DNA of 64,000 nucleotides, from contig JAQFVV010006200.1 of assembly GCA_028023455.1 (NCBI GenBank), positions 7,035,506 to 7,099,505 of the forward strand, written 5' to 3'. Below the pieces are notes generated by a model that did no database searches, was not told the DNA's origin, and saw nothing but the letters and a program-made list of their open reading frames with translations. The DNA is from Epiperipatus broadwayi (Eukaryota > Onychophora > Udeonychophora > Euonychophora > Peripatidae). Numbering within the stretch: the stretch's first letter is position 1; every line of letters starts with the position of its first letter. Positions 23,233 through 35,076 of this stretch are shown here, piece after piece. A program made the translations under genes and the position numbers.

Positions 23233-26200
23233 ATGGATAACAATAAATGTTTAATCTCTGCTGTCAATGTCCGAGGTATTAATTCCCTCGGTCGTATTAA
23301 TGCCATCAGGCATTTCTTTAGGCAAAACTCACCACATATGTTGTTCATAGGTGAAACAAAATATCACCTAAACTCAAACTACTTCATAAAATCAGAACTT
23401 AGTAAAATAGGATTCACCCATTTATCTACAGGTCATGCGGCTAGGGGAGGAGTTGGGGTAATAATAAATAATCTTCTGGCTCCAACCTCCTTCAGAACAA
23501 TTTATCTAGATCAGAACCTAATTGCCTTGGAGTTTACCTTCTCCTTGAATACTTTCAATGTGATTTATGTATACAGTGCCAATGTTCATGCAACACTGCT
23601 GAAAATAGTCCACACAATTAACCTAATTACTAATAATAATAATGCACCTACCATTCTGCTCGGTGACTTTAACATCTCCTATGAATCCTTCACAAAGAAA
23701 TATTTACCCCTACTCAACAAAGTATTTCTCAATGGGAGGGGATTCTTTCCACCTGATGCATTTTCATTCTATACAAAAAACAGTCGCACACTCATTGATC
23801 TAATGTTCTACTCGGCCGAATTGCACTATGGGATAGAGGCTAGACTGCAACCGACAGCCTTTTCGGATCATTTTGCGATTATGGCATCCATAGAGCTGAA
23901 CAACTTTCAACAAATTAAAGTCAACCAGAGTCTCAGAATGTTCACTAAAACCAATGCCACTGAGGCATTCTTCTCAGAGGCCTACATTCTTTTTCACAAG
24001 GTGAACCTCATATACCTACACCCGGTCGAGGCCTGGACTACATTTATAGGCATTATTCAGTCGCTGATTACTCAATACACCTTCAAGCTTAAGGGAACAA
24101 CCACACTGATGCGTGAATTGGACAGCCTGAATTGGAAAATTAAAAACTTCAATGGTCAGGATCACAACATTGAATACTTACTTGAGCTAAAAGCTTCATA
24201 CAGATCAAAACAATCAGCAGTAGCAGAGATAATAGCTACAAAAAATGCAAAGAATTACCTGCCAGCTCAACATTGCTGGACCCGGGGCTATCTCAGGTGG
24301 GCTCTGGGGGCCAGAAAGAAACAGGAGGTTCCTACTTCATTGCTCATCAATGGTGGCAGCCTTACTGGTGCGAATATGATTTTACACATAGAGAACCACT
24401 TTCAAAACCTTCTCTTAGGTCACCGCACAAACCCTGCCTTGGAGTGGGTGGGCACAACCGGAGAGGCAGATCATGGTATTACACTCCAAGACATCACCAG
24501 TAGGTTGCAGGGTCTCCCTGACAGTGTTCATCCTGGGATTCATGCTATCCCGAAGTTTGTGTTCACTCACTTAATTTTTTTTTACTGCGAGGATTATATT
24601 AAACATGTTAACCTACCTCGCCATTGAAAGGAGAGTAATTCCTAACCTATATCCAATCGCCATGGTTCCATTCATTAAAAAGAACCGGGATCCTACCTCT
24701 CTTAGCAGTATCAGGCCAATATCGATGACACCAATTTTGTTCAAAGTCATGGAGGGTATAATAAAAGAAAAAATTCAGAATGCCATTCTACAGGATATAT
24801 CGGCCTCTCAATATGCAAGGAAGGGATCATCGGCGCTGACTGCAATTGGTGAAGTGAAAATTCTGCTTGATCACATTAGATCTAACAGAAAATCCCAGCC
24901 TGTGGCAGTCCAGCTGGATGTGTCCAATGCTTTTGATACAGTAGATGTCAACATTCTTCTTGAATTGCTATCTCAGTTGGACATATCAAAACAGATAATT
25001 CAGATATTGGACAATCTCCTGAATAATAGGCATATTCATATTTCCATAAATGGACATTACTCAGATGGATTTGGCCCTTCAAGATCCATACCACAAGGTT
25101 CACCGTTGAGTGGTCTATTGTTCATAAAGTACATCGACCCTCTGATTAAAGAGCTAGATCAGCTTCCAGGTATATATGTGCCCCGGCTTAAGAAAAACAT
25201 CAAGGTTTTTGCATACATGGATGACATACTTGTGATTCTTCCATCCCGTAAATATCTGAAGACACTTCATTCCATAATTACCAATTATACTAAAGATTAT
25301 AAATTATCCATCAATCCTCACAAGTCATCATCCTGGTGCATCAACACTGGTAGGAAAATACTATCCAATTTTTTAGCGGAACCTCAGTGTTTTCTGGGGT
25401 TTCCTATCTTCAAGTCACAGACTGCTATGTCTGTCTGCCTACAAAAATCCATCATAAGCAATGCTACTAAGGTGGTTCAGTCGCTGTCAAGGACATACCT
25501 GTCCCTACAAGGGAAGATTGCTCTTATTAATATGAAGATTATGGCGAGCATAAATTACTACCTGCCAATAATGACAGTTACCAAATCATTCACCTTACAG
25601 ATTCAGAGGCTCTGTGGTCAGCTCTTATGGAGAGGTCGGACCACTGCAATTAGCATCCGCAGACTTCAGTTTCACAGGAAACAGAACGGTATGGGTCTCC
25701 ATTCAATACAGACAATCAATTTCCAAAAAGGGCATTCACTTTTAGTAAACCTGGGGAAAAAATACCCTCTATCAAATATTATAGAGACTGTAATACCTAC
25801 TGACAGACCTCCCCCCAGTAAACACACATGGCTTGACACCATTATTAAACAACAATCTCTATACATCGGGCACTCAATAACAGAGTTTAATAATAAAATC
25901 AACATCTGGCAGGCACATTGCCTGCTGAATCCTGTTAATACAGTTATTTATGCTCACCTAGGGTGCAGCAATCATAAAATCACCTCAATATTTAAATATC
26001 TGCTACTGGAGCCCAAACTTTTGGATTATCTGATCAAGGTGAATATGGATTCCATGCCAACTAATACATTCTTATACTACAAGCGGTTTCTAAATAAAAT
26101 AGACCCTATTTGTCATGCCTGTTCTAGAGGAGAGGAGTCCTTTAATCATCTGTTAAATATATGTCCAGGCTATAACAGTATTCAAAGAATTATCTCTCAA

Positions 26201-26467
26201 CACTGCATTATAGCAGTGGATAAAATCCTGGACATCAGGGGTTGTCTCTTCTCTGGAGACTTTACAGTAATCAGGTTATCAATCTTCCTGACATATGCTT
26301 TTTGGTACACAAGGTGCAGGACAAAGTTCACACAACCAACACCGGATCCCAATGCTATATTTTGCGATAAGCTCAAAGCTCTTCAAGACAAGGATAAGAT
26401 ACTATCCTCTAGATTTTTGTTTAATAATACATGGAGCCTACTAGTATGGCCCACAGACTCTACATGA
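23233..26467 (+). pseudogene. LINE-B ORF2, AP-type endonuclease and reverse transcriptase (one frameshift)
   Basis: ORF2 nicks target DNA and reverse-transcribes the element RNA. I take ATG 23233 as the start, since the endonuclease begins just after it. The endonuclease (23233 to about 23910) shows NVRGIN, the catalytic glutamate in GETKYH, LLGDFN and SDHFA, the marks of the exonuclease-endonuclease-phosphatase fold. A single frameshift lies in a nine-T run at 24575-24583; the frame then stays open to 26467. In this second part, residues counted from 24605 show QLDVSNAFD (103-111), IPQGSPLSG (162-170) and the catalytic YMDD (204-207), where most LINEs have FADD or YADD. A C-terminal zinc motif C-x2-C-x7-H-x4-C (CHACSRGEESFNHLLNIC) follows at about 502-519. 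Apart from the homopolymer indel the protein looks intact. The clade is uncertain; an I/Jockey-like group fits best. Confidence 0.85.
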
Positions 26468-26601
26468 ATTTTGGACCTGATATATCCACATTGTAGTGTA
26501 TCGTAGAAGAAGTAGTCTGTGTTGCAACATGTCGGATTCTACTAGAGGGGCATTGATTTCACACTACATGTATCCCAGCTGATAAGTTAGCATTATTGGG
26601 T

Positions 26602-26684
26602 CATTCTCTGCACTGGCAGGGGTGGGCAATACCAACTAAATAGTACGTATTTGCTCATATTATAACCTGCTAGTGCGGAGAATG
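26602..26684 (+). promoter_or_regulatory. Stem-loop in the LINE-B 3' UTR
   Basis: CATTCTCTGCACTGGCAGG (26602-26620) pairs with CCTGCTAGTGCGGAGAATG (26666-26684). All 19 positions pair in RNA if two G-U wobbles are allowed, with a loop of about 45 bases. In other LINEs 3' UTR hairpins are bound by the reverse transcriptase; that role here is inference. Confidence 0.6.
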
Positions 26685-26814
26685 GCTCTTGCATACTTTT
26701 TCCAGACCAATGCCAGCAATGGATGAGCCAACATTAACAAAGTGTTTTTATTATGCATCTGTACAATTTTATAATGTTAATAAATATATTTTTTATAATA
26801 AGAAATACACCAAA

Positions 26815-28010
26815 TCTTTAAAACAATCTCAAACAATATTTTTGCTTTAGTTTCACCCATATAATTCATGTTTCCATTTAACAAAGCACTTAAATACCTA
26901 TATTCATTTATTTATTCAAATAAATATCCCCCACTTTTTATCTTTCAATTTAGACTTTCCCTTTAAATATCAAAATATTCGATTTTTAAAACTGGATTTA
27001 ATTTTCCCAGTTTTTCCTGCCTTTATATAATTCTTCATACCAATGTCTAAATCATCTGTTTAAAAGAACAGCTGCTATATTATTTATCCCTCTAGTTCCA
27101 ATTATCTTAACATCCAATTTTCTTTGAAATAGAATAAAGATGATAATTAGTGACCGTGTATTTAACTTTCATTGATTTTATGTTTTTTAGTTTGAGTGTA
27201 TAAAAAAGTATACTTATAAAATTCACAATAATTCAAGATCTAGTTCTGTGTTTTTAAGATTTTTCACAATCTATTTCTATCTTCTTAATTGTAAGTTATT
27301 TTCTTTATCTAAACTTGCAATAAATAATCGTTTATTTTCATTATTTTAATCAACTAAATCACAATAAATAAATTATACCTTATTCTTCCTGAACAAAATC
27401 CATTATGAATCTCTACTAAAATCTCATTCTTTTTCATCCAATTCATTCTTAATGTATGTGTAAATAATTTATAAACTATTAAGTTATTACTTCCTCTCTG
27501 TAGCTAGCTGGCAACCTAATCACCCCTCCTTTATTTATATAAGAATCTAATTCTCACACCTTTCCATTCCTTTGAAATCTTATCAATAACAATTTTATTA
27601 AAACTTTCTCTTAAACTAAATCTTGCATATTTTCTCTTTCCTACTACCATTTCAGTTGTCACACTATCCAAGGGTACTGATTTTTTTCTTAATGTATCTA
27701 GTATCTATCTTATTTAATTTTAAATTCATAATTTTAATCATTTTCTTATAAATAAAATTCTTTAAAGAATTATATTTACTTAACAATTTACCCAAAATTG
27801 TTATCATAGATTTTTATTTAAATTCGTTCATATACCCATATTCATTTTCCTCTGCATTTGACTATATAATGCTCTTTTTATTCTTGGTTCTCTTCTTTAT
27901 ATATCATTTTTTTCACAACTCTCTTTCTACATTATTAAGTTTACTATATTTTCCTTTTAATTTTATTCTAGTTAACTTTTTTTCTTAAACAGTTAATCAT
28001 ATTCTGAAGC
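26815..28010 (-). pseudogene. Decayed LINE, reverse-transcriptase part of ORF2 (upper fragment)
   Basis: The plus strand is T/C-rich and G-poor here because the minus strand was coding. Read on the minus strand, the segment from about 27585 down to 27383 gives KEWKGVRIRFLYK, then a damaged region where LINEs have a YRGISLLS-like motif, then KLFTHTLRMNWMKKNEILVE and EILVEIHNGFCSGR. These match the order W-x-x-G-x-I-x-P-L-Y-K-K, K-L-F, then ILVE-x-Q-x-GFR-x-GR of LINE reverse transcriptases. Many stops and shifts interrupt it, and the catalytic aspartates cannot be identified. The C-terminal continuation is at 21890-22172, separated by LINE-B. This is an old, inactive copy of a different LINE family from LINE-A/B and the RTE. 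Confidence 0.65.
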
Positions 28011-28384
28011 CACCTACTATAAGCCCATATAATCAATGAATTCTAAATGGTATAGATATATAATAATCATATTGTTTAACCAGAGTGTGCTAAATTAGAG
28101 TGAAGAAAACTGCTCTTGAAAGCAGTGTGAATGAGCTGAGAAAGTATCTGATGTTGTTAATGTTGGTATTTAAACCTTATTTAATGTATATCTAAATTTC
28201 TGTTAGAAGAATTCTCACATTCATAATCTATTATAAAATATTATTATTTATAGTTCAGACAATGCAATGTATAACAGTGCAAATAGTTAATAAATCATCT
28301 CTTTAAATTTATGACTAGCAGATAACAAAATAAATTTAATAGTAATACTTAATTATTATTTAAATACATGGAAGCAATTTATAC
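28011..28384. other. A/T-rich non-coding DNA
   Basis: No gene or clear repeat is recognised between the LINE remnant and the tandem duplication. Confidence 0.55.
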
Positions 28385-28990
28385 CTAAATAATACCAAAA
28401 ATCTCAATCTGTTTGTTGTCAAGGCAACATTTTTATTGTGATAAAAGTGAATATTCACCATTATCTATGGTGTAAAATTTTATATAGTCTAAAGATTGAC
28501 ACTTGGTGGAAAGAGTTTGATATTTATAATTCAAAGAAATTTAACCAAGTCTCATTAAGCAGGAAAATACAACCTGTTTTAAAAGCAGACTAATAAAAAG
28601 TCAATTTTAACTTTAAAACTGCTCTGAAACAATATATTACATAGCTAATAAAGCTAATAATGCTTAAGACTAGATTGGTTTGTAAATGTAAAGATGTAAA
28701 AGCAGTCCAGACTGAAACAATTCTAAACAATACCAAAACTCTGTTTATTGTCAACTTTTTTATTCTAATAACAATATGTATCTACCTTTATATATGGTCT
28801 ATTATGCTTAAATAGACACTAAATATAAACATTTGACTGAGGGAGAATAAAATTTATAATTCAAAAAAGTTTAAATAAATCTCATTAAACAGGCACATAT
28901 AACCTGTTTTTGAAAGCGGACTAATAAAGAATCAATTTAATTTTCAAATTGCACTGAAACCATATTTACTTGCATAATAAAGCTTGTAAA
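28385..28990 (+). repeat. Degenerate tandem duplication, unit about 335 bases
   Basis: The segment at about 28390-28660 recurs at about 28725-28985. Shared landmarks in order are AATACCAAAA, TGTTTATTGTCAA / TGTTTGTTGTCAA, AATTTATAATTCAAA / GATATTTATAATTCAAA, TCTCATTAA and ACTAATAAAGAATCAATTT / ACTAATAAAAAGTCAATTTT. Divergence is substantial, so the duplication is old. No coding frame is conserved between the units. Confidence 0.65.
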
Positions 28991-31103
28991 GGGATAAAGA
29001 TATAATCTTTATGCTTCACACTGCTCAATAAAAAAACCTTCCAAATTACAAACATTAAATATCTTTGTAGGAGGATTTTAACTGCAGTTTTAATTTTTAT
29101 AAAGAGGTATTAATGATACCTTCTAAAGCTCAATTATTAGTTTATTTAATCAGTTAGTTTATTTCTCTTCTGAAACTGTTTATTTTCTTTAATAGAAATG
29201 GTGTATCTCTTATTAATTTCTTTATCTTATATGGCTATAACAAGTATAGAAGGATTATGTCTTCTTTTCTTTCATCAGTAAAATGTTAAACTATTCCCAC
29301 ACAACTTTGACACTAATAAAGGTTAAATTTTTTATAGCGGCACACTTGAATAATTTTTAACAATACTTAATACAATTTTTAGTGAATTTTCAATGGAACA
29401 ACTGGTATACATAATTGCATAATGCAGAAATCATACATACACAGTTTGCCCAATTTGTTACTGTGATAAAGACCAAAATATTAACATCTGCTGAAAGGAT
29501 TCAGCAAACTGTTTAAATATACCCTCCAACATTTAAATCTGAAAAATATTACTTCCACCTGATTATTAAGCTAACTAAATTGGTGAACATCTTTGATAGA
29601 TTTTAAATTATTCACTCATTTGATATATCAATTATAAGGGATGATAATGCAATTATATTATGTATATGTGTTGTTCCTGCACTGCCACAAATTCTTGTGG
29701 TAAAACTTGATGATTCTCATGTTGTAATTGGTCAATATTTATTTTTTACCTTCCTGGAATTCATGCTAGTGTTAAAAGATTTAAATATTATCCACTCAGA
29801 CATATGTAAACTGCTAGTGTTTCTTCTTAAAACATGCTATTTAATTACTTATATAATAAAGACTTATATTCATCTTATTTTGAGACTAGTATTACATTTT
29901 TTTTGCTATAAAAAACTTAATTCTCCAAATTCAATAGCAAGTGAAGACTCTTACTTTGGTGACGTAGTAAAATACAAACTCTGAAACTCATAGTTCATAT
30001 ATATTGTGAACCAGTTCTTTCAGTGCTTAAACTTTTTTATGAACTCTCTGCACAATGAATTATTCTTTAAAAACTAATTCATTTTACTATAAGAAAATAA
30101 TCAATTAATTATGATATATTTTCTAGTTGTTTTTAACTTTTTCTATAATTACATCAGTTGAGATAAAAAATAAAAAAAAACTATCAATAATTGAATTTAT
30201 AGACTTTTTGCGTTTACCTTGTATTTCAGTAGCTGTGGTAGCTGTTTGCAAAAAATGTAATAAATAAATACTTGAAGAAAATTAAGATGTGAGAAAATAT
30301 TTTAAAAAGGTGAGAAACTGACTTTGGATGATAATACTACAATATATATATTAATTTTGTGTGAAAATAAAATATCGATTGCCTAGATATTTTATAGGAT
30401 GGATAACATTTTTTTTTAGACAAGTTTAAAATAAGCATATTTTATTTAAATGGTATATATTTTACTTAATATTTTAATAAATAATAAAATGTCTATCATT
30501 TTTGGCAAAGTATATTATGATGAATATTAAGGAGAGAGAATATTTTATTACTGAATTAAAATCCATGAAACTCAAACCATTTCAAAATGTAATTCATAAT
30601 AAAGAAATGAAAACTGTATTGAAAAGCAGTTTTATTTATATTAAGTTACAATGTCAAAAGAAATAAATGATTTACAATAAATAAATAACTACCTGCCAGT
30701 AGTAAAATATTACTTTTTTGTTTCTGCTTTCTCATTTAATCCTTTGAATAAAATAAACTCAATATCTTAAAAGAATAACTATAAAATATTGAAGTTTTGA
30801 GTATTCTATAGAATAATTCAGCAGTATTTCTAGTACCGAGTGACATTTAAGTGTAAAAATCGTTGTATTAATAAAAAAAAATCATTATTTTAAAAATGAT
30901 AAAGTGATATTATGAAGTAAAAGGATGTTTTAAATTACTTAGGAACTTTACTTTTAAATAAGACTGTTATATTTTCAAAGAATGAAAAAACATTTGATAA
31001 AATTAATGAATAACAAAGAGGATCTGAAATTGTACATAAAGATAATAGAGATGAAAAAAATTTTTTATATTAAATGATTTCATTGATCATGAACTAAAAA
31101 AAT
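28991..31103. other. A/T-rich non-coding DNA
   Basis: No gene is supported. A 95-codon plus-strand frame at 29697-29984 is leucine/isoleucine/tyrosine-rich, lacks an ATG at its boundary and matches no family I recognise. It could be chance in A/T-rich DNA. Confidence 0.6.
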
Positions 31104-31296
31104 AATAATTGTTTTTTAACCCCAATTGGAGGTTTAAGATTTAACTTGAAATAAAAACACCTGATGCCAGAAGTTAAGTAAGTCAATTCCTTGTTATAAA
31201 AAATAGGGATTGACTTAATTGATTTCTGGAGTCATCCATGCTTTTATTTCTTGTTAAATCTAAAAACTCCAATTGTAGTTGAAAAAGCAATTATTT
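31104..31296. repeat. MITE-like inverted repeat
   Basis: The left end AATAATTGTTTTTTAACC, followed by CAATTGGAG and AGATTTAACTTGAAATAAAA, is matched by the inverted right end TTTTATTTCTTGTTAAATCT, CTCCAATTG and GCAATTATT. Inner arms also pair (GTAAGTCAATTCC with GGATTGACTTAATT). The length is about 193 bases and it is non-coding. Confidence 0.65.
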
Positions 31297-31627
31297 TATT
31301 TCTTTTTACTATTTGGTCAATAAAAGCATTTAATATTTTTAAAAAAATATCTTTACTATTTTTAAGTTTTTATTATTGGTACAATAAATGAGAATATAAA
31401 ACTATATTGTATTTTAAATTTATTGAATACTTATAGTTGATATATATATATATATATCATTAGATATTTCTGCTGTAAGTTAAAATGCACATGCCTGTAC
31501 ATTATAATACATGTGTATATATTATAAATGAACTTCATTTAATACATATAATGTTACTTTAAAGCAATACCACACATATAGTGTATATAAGTCATTAGAT
31601 ATTTCTGCAGTAAGTTAATATATACTC
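31297..31627. other. A/T-rich DNA with a short direct repeat
   Basis: CATTAGATATTTCTGC-GTAAGTTAA occurs at about 31458 and again at about 31593, together with nearby TA microsatellites. No gene is visible. Confidence 0.5.
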
Positions 31628-31980
31628 TTAATGTATATATTGTATTTAATATGAGTACATAATTATATATGTAAAAAAAATCAGTAACTAAGTTTTCTGT
31701 TTAAAATTGTTTAATAGTTTTTATTTTAAAACAGTTATTTAAAAAAAAAATGCTAAAGAAAAAAATTCTTGATCATTGTTTAAAATAATTATCAAGAGCT
31801 TTCTTTTTAAACTTTTTCCTTGATTGTTTTAAATAATGCAAATTTCTAGTTTACATTAAAAAAACAATTATTTAAAAATAAAAATTAAATCTAACAAACT
31901 ATTTTAAATAAAAAACTTAGTTACTGATTTATTATACATATATAATTATGTACTATTAAATATAATTTGTACATTAAAAG
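31628..31980. repeat. MITE-like inverted repeat
   Basis: The arms at about 31628-31704 and 31909-31978 are complementary: TTAATGTATA...GAGTACATAATTATATATG on the left faces CATATATAATTATGTACT...TACATTAA on the right, and AATCAGTAACTAAGTTTT faces AAAACTTAGTTACTGATTT. The 200-base centre is also partly self-complementary (TTAAAATAATTATCAAG region). Non-coding. Confidence 0.6.
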
Positions 31981-32026
31981 TTTAAAATGGCTAAAAAATT
32001 TAGTAAATTGAAAGAAAAAATAATTA

Positions 32027-32820
32027 TGCTGCCCTCTTATGATTATTATTTAAAACAAATCAAAGTTCTAATAATAATTGTTAACTGTGATACATAAAGT
32101 TATTGAATATTTTGAATATTTTTCATCTCTGTTCAATATCTATGAAGCTAGTTGACATACTGAAAAGATATATATTAAGTTTCAAGCAATTCTATTGAAT
32201 TTAAATATATCCTTTCAACAACTAATTATATTATTGGTGGAATGAGGTAAAAATCAAAACTTTTAATTAGCCAATTCACAAAGTGAAGACAAAGTCAATT
32301 GTCAAAATATATTCACCTTTTAATATTATATTCACTTTAGTTTCATTTGTAAAAAGTATATTAATAATTTGTCAGATTATGAAAGTGAACAAAAGTTTTT
32401 CAAAAATAAATTTTGATTTATAATTTGAAAAATATTCGATAGCAGCTGAAAATAAAAGGAACGTCAAGCCAACCAAAAAGATTTGCCGACATCATGATTT
32501 CTTGCCACTTTGCAATAAATAAATAATTCTTGCTAAAATCTTAACTATTTTTCTAAAATAATTTTTTTAGCACTATTTTATTAAAATAATTTATAATTCA
32601 TCAAAAAATACTGTTAAAATGATCTAAAACATTCGTTTATCATTTTCAAAATAAAACAAAAACCGATCGTAACTTTTTACTTTTTGGCAGCCATTTTCTT
32701 TGTTGTCAAAATTTAAACAGCCAATAAGATCGAAGAGAAGCCAGTGCTTTGGTCTTGTTTGACATATTTGGTCATTTTTATTGATTTTTTACTTGTAAAA
32801 TAATTCAAGAGAGGGCAGCA
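32027..32820. mobile_element. Candidate non-autonomous DNA transposon with short terminal inverted repeats
   Basis: TGCTGCCCTCT at 32027-32037 is exactly complementary to AGAGGGCAGCA at 32810-32820, and the match continues imperfectly for about ten more bases into the A/T-rich interior. The 794-base interior has no transposase. I could not confirm a target duplication in the A/T-rich flanks, so this remains a candidate only. Confidence 0.35.
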
Positions 32821-33567
32821 TCTTACAGAACTTTTTTCCTTGTTTACAACGAGTCTAAATTCTCATACGTAGTACAAAAGGTGACCGATTTAGAGTGACA
32901 TCAAATCTCCTCGTGTTTACGTGAATCAAACATCTGAAAAGTTAAACCGATTTTAAAATTTCATTATAACCTGAAAAAGATCAAAAGCTAACAAACAAAC
33001 AAACTGATTTTCCAACTTCAATAAAAACCTTTAAAAATAAATAACAGTCACAAAATATTACCAATAGTGATCAAGAAATATGACTTCCTTATCTTAGAGT
33101 TACTCTCAACATATTACACATAGAGTTTAGCATATTTATGTGAGAAAGAAAGAGTTAAAGTAATAGTAAAATAAATGAACTAAAAAGATTTGATTTAGCA
33201 TAATAAAATTAAAAATTAGTAAAATAGACATGCAAACAAAAATAATCAAATAAACAGTGCAACTAGAATTTTAATTGAAATGATAAAGATATTTATGATT
33301 TGAAAGAATGGATTAACAACCGCTAAAAATTTAAAATGTGCATATTGATAAAAATATTAACCAGATTTTTTAATAAAATAGCTATATTTTTAAAATAATC
33401 AAAATCATTTGAATGAATATAGTGTAATTAGAATAAGATTTTTTTAATGTGAAGAATAGTAAGTTTTTTTTTTAAAAAAAAAAACAAAGTTGCACTAAGC
33501 ATTTAAATAAAGAAATGATTTAGTGAAAAGAAATTAAATAAATCTCACAAGTAATTGTAGTAGTGAT
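32821..33567. other. A/T-rich non-coding DNA
   Basis: No gene is recognised between the candidate transposon and the gag remnant; A-rich sequence only. Confidence 0.55.
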
Positions 33568-33870
33568 GTGGTTAGTGAGTTCTTAAAAATTGAACTGTTT
33601 AGAAATCATATAGATGACACACCTGCAGAACATCTATATAGTTTAGAAATATATTTTAAGCTAAATTTGATGTCTGAAGAATGTAAGTTAGCCACTGCAT
33701 GTAGCCCATTACAGAGTCTCTCTCTGGCATGGTGGGATTATCTATTTGACAAATCTAATAAAATTTTGAAGATATAAGAAAGCCTTGGTAAATAACTTCT
33801 GGACAGAAGAGACAAGAAGCTGTCCAATACCAGGTAAAGCAGGAAAAATTTGCAGAAGTGAAAACTATCA
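33568..33870 (+). pseudogene. Degenerate retrotransposon gag fragment
   Basis: The peptide HLYSLEIYFKLNLMSEECKL followed by AWWDYLF resembles the conserved core of retrotransposon Gag proteins, where a W/F-containing helix, a K-L-x-x-L stretch and an A-x-x-W-W motif recur. After 33770 the similarity moves to another frame, which would read NNFWTEE, then RQEAVQYQVKQEKFAEVK in a further frame, as expected for the next Gag helices. Several frameshifts and stops disrupt it. No LTRs or pol sequences were found nearby. The evidence is short-motif similarity only. Confidence 0.45.
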
Positions 33871-34385
33871 GTTTTTAGAAGGAAAGTAGTCAAGATAAAA
33901 ATTCTAAATGTTTTTTGCATGATTGAGAATCATGTTGTACAAATAGTCCATCATAAGATACCCTTCAAAATTGAAAAAAATAATTGTAAGTACGGATAAA
34001 AAGAATATAGAGTAAGTAACTAACTCCTAAATGGGCTGGACATGAGTATGCATGGCCAGTCAAGGAGGTAGTCTAAGAAAACTCATGATCAAGCTTACAT
34101 CAATAGTCTGGATTTAGAAAATGAATAATTAAAAGTATTTTGCTAAAAATAAAAAAATAATTTATAGGTCAGTAAGATTACAATTGACAAAAAAAAAAAA
34201 AAAGATTAAGGGCATGGAATTTCTAAAGTAAAAAGAATTATTTTTTAAAAATAAATAAATTATAAACCTCAATAAATTAGAGATAATATTTAAAAAAATA
34301 ATGTTGCAAAGATGAAGTTAAAAATAATACATTATTAAAAATAAATTATTATTATAAAAAAAAATTAAATAGAGATAATGAATAC
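33871..34385. other. A/T-rich non-coding DNA
   Basis: Nothing is recognised beyond a possible continuation of the decayed retroelement to the left. Confidence 0.5.
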
Positions 34386-35076
34386 ATTGCCATCTCATAT
34401 TGCTGACCCATCTGATCACACACATGTTGAAAAGATAAATAATCACCAATATACGTATTTCATTCTAAATCAGCAATCATCAGTTGGTCCAGATTACTAT
34501 CTTCACACACATATATAATCAGTGCTCAGCTTTATATTGAGATAGCCAATCTTCATACTTTAATGGACAGGCTTCAAACTATTCCAATTCACAACTCTTC
34601 AGCCTTCCATTTCACTGAAAATCTGATGATGGAAAGTTCAAAGCCTTTATTAGTGCCAAGGTTGTCATCCTACCCATGATGACATATTAGTCATTCTGAC
34701 CCCTCATGTACAGGAGAATAATCCATTTATACATACATATGCGAGGGATAGGCAGACCTATTATACACTATTTATATAAATTAATACATTACACAGGCTT
34801 AAACCTGCATTTATATATGTAATATATGCGGGGTTCGAACTCAGACTTTCACACGACCCACTACTCTCAATGCCATCTCATATTGCTGACCCACCTGATC
34901 ACACACATGTTGAAAAGATAAATAATCACCAATATACGTATTTCATGCTAAACCAGCAATCATCAGTTGGCCCAGATTACTATCCTCACACATGTCTGTG
35001 ATCAGGTGGGTCAGTAACATGAGATGGCACTGAGAGTAGTGGGTCGTGTGAAAGTCTGAGTTCGAACCCCGCATAT
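34386..35076. repeat. Composite inverted/direct repeat with tRNA-like end (family P2, copy 1)
   Basis: From 34827 to 35076 the sequence is a near-perfect palindrome whose tips are GCGGGGTTCGAACTCAGACT and its complement AGTCTGAGTTCGAACCCCGC. The tips contain a tRNA box-B-like GAGTTCGAACCCC. The arms include GCCATCTCATATTGCTGACC / complement and a GATCACACACATG stretch. A partial copy of the left arm, 34386-34505, stands in direct orientation 480 bases upstream, also with CACCAATATACGTATTTCAT. The region between contains AAAATCTGATGATGGAAAG, shared with the copy at 39.25-39.85 kb. Non-coding; probably a tRNA-derived, rearranged short element. Confidence 0.65.

Larger units (their letters stand above)
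22158..26814 (+). mobile_element. LINE-B: 5'-truncated APE-type non-LTR retrotransposon
   Basis: The element body, 22173-26799, is bounded by an identical 15-base direct repeat, AAGAAATACACCAAA, at 22158-22172 and 26800-26814, a normal LINE target duplication. The 5' end is truncated inside ORF1: the first codons after the duplication already align with the middle of ORF1 of the related LINE-A (LLLKKGIVPTDIPTV against TITLKKEVHPNDIPTV). Order is ORF1 (zinc knuckles), ORF2 (endonuclease, reverse transcriptase, C-terminal zinc motif), then a 3' UTR of about 330 bases. The 3' end is A/T-rich rather than a clean poly-A. It was inserted into an older minus-strand LINE. Confidence 0.9.

Noticed and set aside
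25672-25905. Minus-strand frame inside LINE-B
   Set aside because: Antisense shadow of the LINE-B reverse-transcriptase C-terminal region.
29697-29984. 95-codon plus-strand frame
   Set aside because: No recognised motif, no ATG at its edge and a bias typical of A/T-rich DNA; a host exon cannot be excluded but is unsupported.
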